Positions 61,143-64,000 of a stretch of 64,000 nt of DNA are shown in pieces. The notes below the pieces were generated by a model. The model saw only the letters and a list, made by a program, of their open reading frames with translations, was not told the origin of the DNA and ran no database searches. Origin of the DNA: Filimonas zeae. Lineage in GTDB: Bacteria; Bacteroidota; Bacteroidia; Chitinophagales; Chitinophagaceae. Within the stretch, counting starts at the first letter, position 1. Each line of letters opens with the position of its first letter. Made by a program: the position numbers and the translations under genes. The stretch covers positions 1,612,769 to 1,676,768 of the forward strand of contig NZ_BMIB01000001.1 in assembly GCF_014641615.1 (NCBI RefSeq), given 5' to 3'.

Positions 61143-61754
61143 TTAATCTTTCCAGGGCATGCGTTGCTGCACCAGCAGGTAGAACAATGCCAGCTGTGCT
61201 ATTTTAGCACCTACCACCTTGTTGCGAAGCATTTCTATGGCCCGCTCTTTTCTTTTGCGCAGGTTATCTTCACTTATATTCAGCGCGGCAGCTGCTTCCT
61301 TTATACTTTGTTCCTGCACAAATAAAAGCCGCACTACCTCTCTGTATCTGGGGTTTAGTTGCTCTATTTCCTGGTAAATACTGCCTATCATTTCGGCTAT
61401 AACCATGCGGCTTTCTGCAAAGTCATTGTCTATGGCAGAAGCTTGTTGTGCTTCCTGTACGTGCTGGTGTCGGGTGGCCTGCTGGCTGGTATAACGGTAA
61501 CAGGCATGGCGCACGGTAGTATACAGGAAAGATTTTACAGCTGCTATTGCCTGGAAGCCCTGGCGGCGTTCCCAATATTGCGTAAATGCCACCATTACTA
61601 TATCTTCAGCCGGTACGCGTTCACGAATCAGGCTCTCCGCATAAAACAGCAGTGGTTTATAAAAGGCATCATATAAACGCCGCATAGCTGTTTCATCGCC
61701 ATCGGCAATCCGCAATAGTATTGCATCATCTATATGTGTTTGCGCAGTTTCCAA
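61143..61754 (-). CDS. ECF sigma-70 factor (Bacteroidota FecI-like)
   Basis: 203 residues from a TTG start at 61754. No ATG precedes the conserved sigma-2 region (AILLRIADGDETAMRRLYDA), so the TTG is accepted. Sigma-2 (FYAESLIRERVPAEDIVMVA, FTQYWERRQGF) and the sigma-4 helix-turn-helix (NPRYREVVRLLFVQEQSIKE, AAAALNISEDNLRKRKERAI) are complete. It belongs to the Bacteroidetes expansion ECF group. It is the first gene of the sigma-FecR-SusC-SusD-thioredoxin locus and should direct its transcription; the target promoter upstream of 61754 is not recognised. Confidence 0.93.
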   Translation of the reverse strand: METAQTHIDDAILLRIADGDETAMRRLYDAFYKPLLFYAESLIRERVPAEDIVMVAFTQYWERRQGFQAIAAVKSFLYTTVRHACYRYTSQQATRHQHVQEAQQASAIDNDFAESRMVIAEMIGSIYQEIEQLNPRYREVVRLLFVQEQSIKEAAAALNISEDNLRKRKERAIEMLRNKVVGAKIAQLALFYLLVQQRMPWKD

Positions 61755-61860
61755 CAGGGGATATCAACCGTTTTACCGGATTCTGTTGCAAGATGCCGAA
61801 TCCCTGCGAAACGGCAAATAAACTTCAGTATATCCATGCTGCCACGGCAACGGTGATAAT

Positions 61861-61898
61861 AAAAAGAGACTGTATCTACCTTCGATACAGTCTCTTTT
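61861..61898. terminator. Bidirectional hairpin terminator
   Basis: AAAAAGAGACTGTATC and GATACAGTCTCTTTT form a 15-bp stem with loop TACCTTC, between the sigma gene start side and the GNAT stop. It ends the minus-strand GNAT gene. Confidence 0.9.
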
Positions 61899-61943
61899 GT
61901 TAGAATAATGTTAACCATCTTAACCGGTAGAAGTAGTAGAGTA

Positions 61944-62438
61944 TTACTGCAAAGCAATTTCCATTACGTAGTCATTCATAAAAAAGCCATTGCCTATGTC
62001 GTTGTCTTCTTCACGTATTACCTGAAAGCCTTTCTTTTCGTAAAACTGTTTTGCGTTGTTAAAACGGTTTACGTTCAGTTGCAGTCTGCTGCCACCAGCT
62101 GTTTTTACCTGCTCTGTTACATACTGCAGTAGTGATTTGCCTGCTCCTTCCTTTTGAATGTTGGGTAATACATACAGCTTATCCAGCTTGTATAAGCCCG
62201 GTTCCGGGGTGGGGGAGTAGCCTGCAAAGCCAACTGCTTTACCTTCAATTTCAGCCAGTGCAAAATGATGTCCTTCTGCTTCCATCTGACGTTTTAATAC
62301 GTCTGTGTTGTACATGGTAGCCAGCATGTAATGCATCTGCGGTTCTGATAAAATTTCTCCGTAGGTGGCAGGCCATGTGGCATACGCAATTCTTTGAATC
62401 TGGGGGATGTTCTCTAACGAAGCGTCTATAATAGTCAT
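61944..62438 (-). CDS. GNAT-family N-acetyltransferase
   Basis: 164 residues from the ATG at 62438 (MTIIDASLENIPQIQRIAYA); the earlier ATG at 62465 lies in the valS terminator. The GNAT acetyl-CoA motif is LDKLYVLPNIQKEGAGKSLL (R/Q-x-x-G-x-G/A loop: QKEGAGKSL). LQLNVNRFNNAKQFYEKKGF is the conserved motif B, and YVMEIALQ ends the protein. The substrate is unknown. The gene follows valS closely (a terminator in 62449-62477 separates them), so it is independently transcribed. Confidence 0.9.
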   Translation of the reverse strand: MTIIDASLENIPQIQRIAYATWPATYGEILSEPQMHYMLATMYNTDVLKRQMEAEGHHFALAEIEGKAVGFAGYSPTPEPGLYKLDKLYVLPNIQKEGAGKSLLQYVTEQVKTAGGSRLQLNVNRFNNAKQFYEKKGFQVIREEDNDIGNGFFMNDYVMEIALQ

Positions 62439-62448
62439 ACGAAATTTG

Positions 62449-62477
62449 AAAAAGCCCCTGCTCATGATTCAGGGGCT
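62449..62477 (-). terminator. Terminator of valS
   Basis: Minus-strand stem AGCCCCTG / CAGGGGCT with a 9-nt loop, followed by TTTTT, 9 bp past the valS stop. Confidence 0.85.
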
Positions 62478-62485
62478 GATTTGGG

Positions 62486-64000
62486 TTATAAATTATTTAG
62501 ACTTTCCTGTATGGTGTTAATCCGGGCTTCTGCATCAGCCTTCTTCTTCTGTTCAGAGGCTAATACTTCCGGTTTGGCGTTCTGCATAAACTTCTCATTG
62601 TTCAGTTTCTTCATTACGCTCTCTAAAAAGCCCTGCTGGTAAGCCAGGTCTTTCAGTAACTGTTCTTTCAGCGCAACAGTATCTACCTCCAGGTTGCTTT
62701 CAATAAAGAATTTGTCTTTCTCTACGGCCACAACTATGGTATTGGCAACGGCATCTGTTGCATAACTTACTGTTTCTGCATTTACCTGCTTGGCCAGTAT
62801 GGTTTCTATAGCCTGATAACCGGTTACATTGGCTGTTTGTATATGCAGCTGAATGGTATCTTTCGGCTTCAGCTGGTTTTTATTACGGGCATCGCGTATA
62901 GCAGTAATTACTTTTTTCAGCAACTCACCTTCTGCCAGTATTGCAGATGGCTGGAAGTTGTTTTCTGCAAACTGCTTCACACATAAATCGTCATGCTGCT
63001 CTTTCAGTAAATGATAAATTTCTTCTGTAATGAAAGGCATAAACGGATGCAGTAACTGCAGCAGCTGCTCAAAATAAGAAACTGTTTTTTCATATACTTC
63101 CGCTGCAATGGGTTGTTCAAAACCTGGCTTCACCCACTCCAGATACCAGCTACAGAAATCATCCCATATAAGGGAGTTGGCTACCATATTCAGTGCTTCG
63201 CTCAGCTTGAACTGTGTAAACAGCTTTTCAATTTCTGCGCGTACTTCCTGTAAGCGGCTTTCAAACCAATCCAGTGCAAACCGGCTGGATGCAGCTGTTA
63301 CATTTTTATCTACTCTGCCTTCCCAGCCTTTTATCAGCTTTAAAGCGTTCCAGATTTTGTTGTTTACAAAGCGGCCCTGTTCCAGTGCTGCCTCATCAAA
63401 CAACAAATCGTTACCGGCAGGGGCAGAGATCATAATACCATAACGAACGGCATCTGCACCAAATTTATCAATCAGGCCCAGCAGGTCGGGTGAGTTACCC
63501 AGCTGCTTACTCATTTTACGGCCTTGTTTGTCGCGTACCATACCGGTGAAATACACGTCTTTAAACGGTATTTCCTTCTGAAACTCCATACCCGCCATAA
63601 TCATACGGGCCACCCAGAAGAAAATGATATCCTGTCCGGTTACCAGTACCGCAGTGGGGTAGTAGTAGTTAATTTCTTCGTTACCAGGCTGTGTTATACC
63701 GTTAAATACTTCTGTAGGCCATAACCAGCTGCTAAACCAGGTATCTAATACATCCTCATCCTGTTTTAACTCCTCTATTTTTACGTTTGAATTTTGACTT
63801 TTGAATTGCTCAAAAGCCTCTTCCCGGTTGGCAGCTACCACAAAAGTACCATCGGGTGCGTACCAGGCAGGTATCTGCTGGCCCCACCACAGCTGGCGGC
63901 TGATACACCAGTCTTTTACATTCTCCAGCCAGTATTTATAAGTGGCCAGAAATTTATCGCCGGGGTGTATACGTATATCGCCATCTACTACTGCTTTCAG
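62486..64000 (-). CDS. valS: Valyl-tRNA synthetase, 3' part
   Basis: The frame runs off the right edge of the window without a stop, so the start lies beyond base 64000. Visible are the class I signature KMSKQ (GRKMSKQLGNSPDLLG), the phrases DVLDTWFSSWLWPTEVFNG, GQDIIFFWVARMIMAGMEFQ and KDVYFTGMVRDKQG around it, the anticodon-binding helical domain (YEKTVSYFEQLLQLLHPFMP), and the valyl-specific C-terminal coiled coil (KQVNAETVSYATDAVANTIV...; KLNNEKFMQNAKPEVLASEQ). The reading frame before 63841 also shows WCISRQLWWGQQIPAWYA. It charges tRNA-Val. It ends with a clear terminator. Confidence 0.97.
   Translation of the reverse strand: MKAVVDGDIRIHPGDKFLATYKYWLENVKDWCISRQLWWGQQIPAWYAPDGTFVVAANREEAFEQFKSQNSNVKIEELKQDEDVLDTWFSSWLWPTEVFNGITQPGNEEINYYYPTAVLVTGQDIIFFWVARMIMAGMEFQKEIPFKDVYFTGMVRDKQGRKMSKQLGNSPDLLGLIDKFGADAVRYGIMISAPAGNDLLFDEAALEQGRFVNNKIWNALKLIKGWEGRVDKNVTAASSRFALDWFESRLQEVRAEIEKLFTQFKLSEALNMVANSLIWDDFCSWYLEWVKPGFEQPIAAEVYEKTVSYFEQLLQLLHPFMPFITEEIYHLLKEQHDDLCVKQFAENNFQPSAILAEGELLKKVITAIRDARNKNQLKPKDTIQLHIQTANVTGYQAIETILAKQVNAETVSYATDAVANTIVVAVEKDKFFIESNLEVDTVALKEQLLKDLAYQQGFLESVMKKLNNEKFMQNAKPEVLASEQKKKADAEARINTIQESLNNL

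Overview
The window is chromosomal DNA of a Bacteroidota bacterium, most likely family Chitinophagaceae (Chitinophaga/Filimonas/Niastella-like; the genus cannot be fixed by reading alone). The grounds are a complete ECF sigma / FecR anti-sigma / SusC / SusD cassette, two proteins with type IX secretion (type B, CHU_C) C-terminal domains, three orphan FtsX/MacB-type permeases, a DUF1800-DUF1501 pair, DUF2851, and promoter-like TAnnTTTG (-7) elements close to start codons. No rRNA, tRNA, CRISPR array, transposase or prophage gene was seen.

Layout. 1-7.5 kb: end of a GIY-YIG nuclease gene, an AsmA-like protein, a P-type Ca2+-ATPase and the RNA-binding protein Tex. 7.5-9.3 kb: an accessory stretch with a 17-unit, exactly 21-bp-phased repeat array, a small secreted protein and a broken response regulator. 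9.3-18 kb: a methyltransferase, the first orphan permease, and two large type IX-secreted surface proteins. 18-24 kb: a secreted protein of unknown function, the DUF1501/DUF1800 pair, a polysaccharide deacetylase pseudogene broken at a perfect 19-bp inverted repeat, and two small proteins, one extremely acidic. 24-29 kb: topoisomerase I, an alpha/beta hydrolase, and a HELGH metallopeptidase-TPR fusion. 29-42.5 kb: mostly housekeeping genes. These are DUF2520, then ferredoxin-KdsC-like phosphatase-UbiA-Maf in one operon, DUF2851, OsmC, LipA, YtxH, a diheme cytochrome, SmpB, AccD, a class II aldolase and a thiolase. 42.5-53.7 kb: a Crp/Fnr-carboxymuconolactone decarboxylase fusion scar, the second permease, AhcY, an Lrp-type regulator, a histidine kinase, a sialate O-acetylesterase, a SelW-like protein and the third permease. 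53.7-61.8 kb: a minus-strand sigma-FecR-SusC-SusD-thioredoxin nutrient uptake locus. 61.9-64 kb: an acetyltransferase and the 3' part of valS.

The most interesting signal is a shared promoter architecture in front of all three orphan FtsX-type permeases (starts at 12581 minus, 43373 plus and 51291 plus). Each carries a 16-17 bp dyad of the form TGT...CG.ACA followed by a (T/C)GGCA(T/C) box. The distance from the first base of the dyad to the last base of the box is exactly 74 bp in all three. This suggests a dedicated regulon for these permeases. The second notable signal is the 21-bp array at 7583-7939. Several genes show fresh decay (deacetylase, response regulator, Crp-CMD fusion), so the accessory segments between the housekeeping blocks are turning over.
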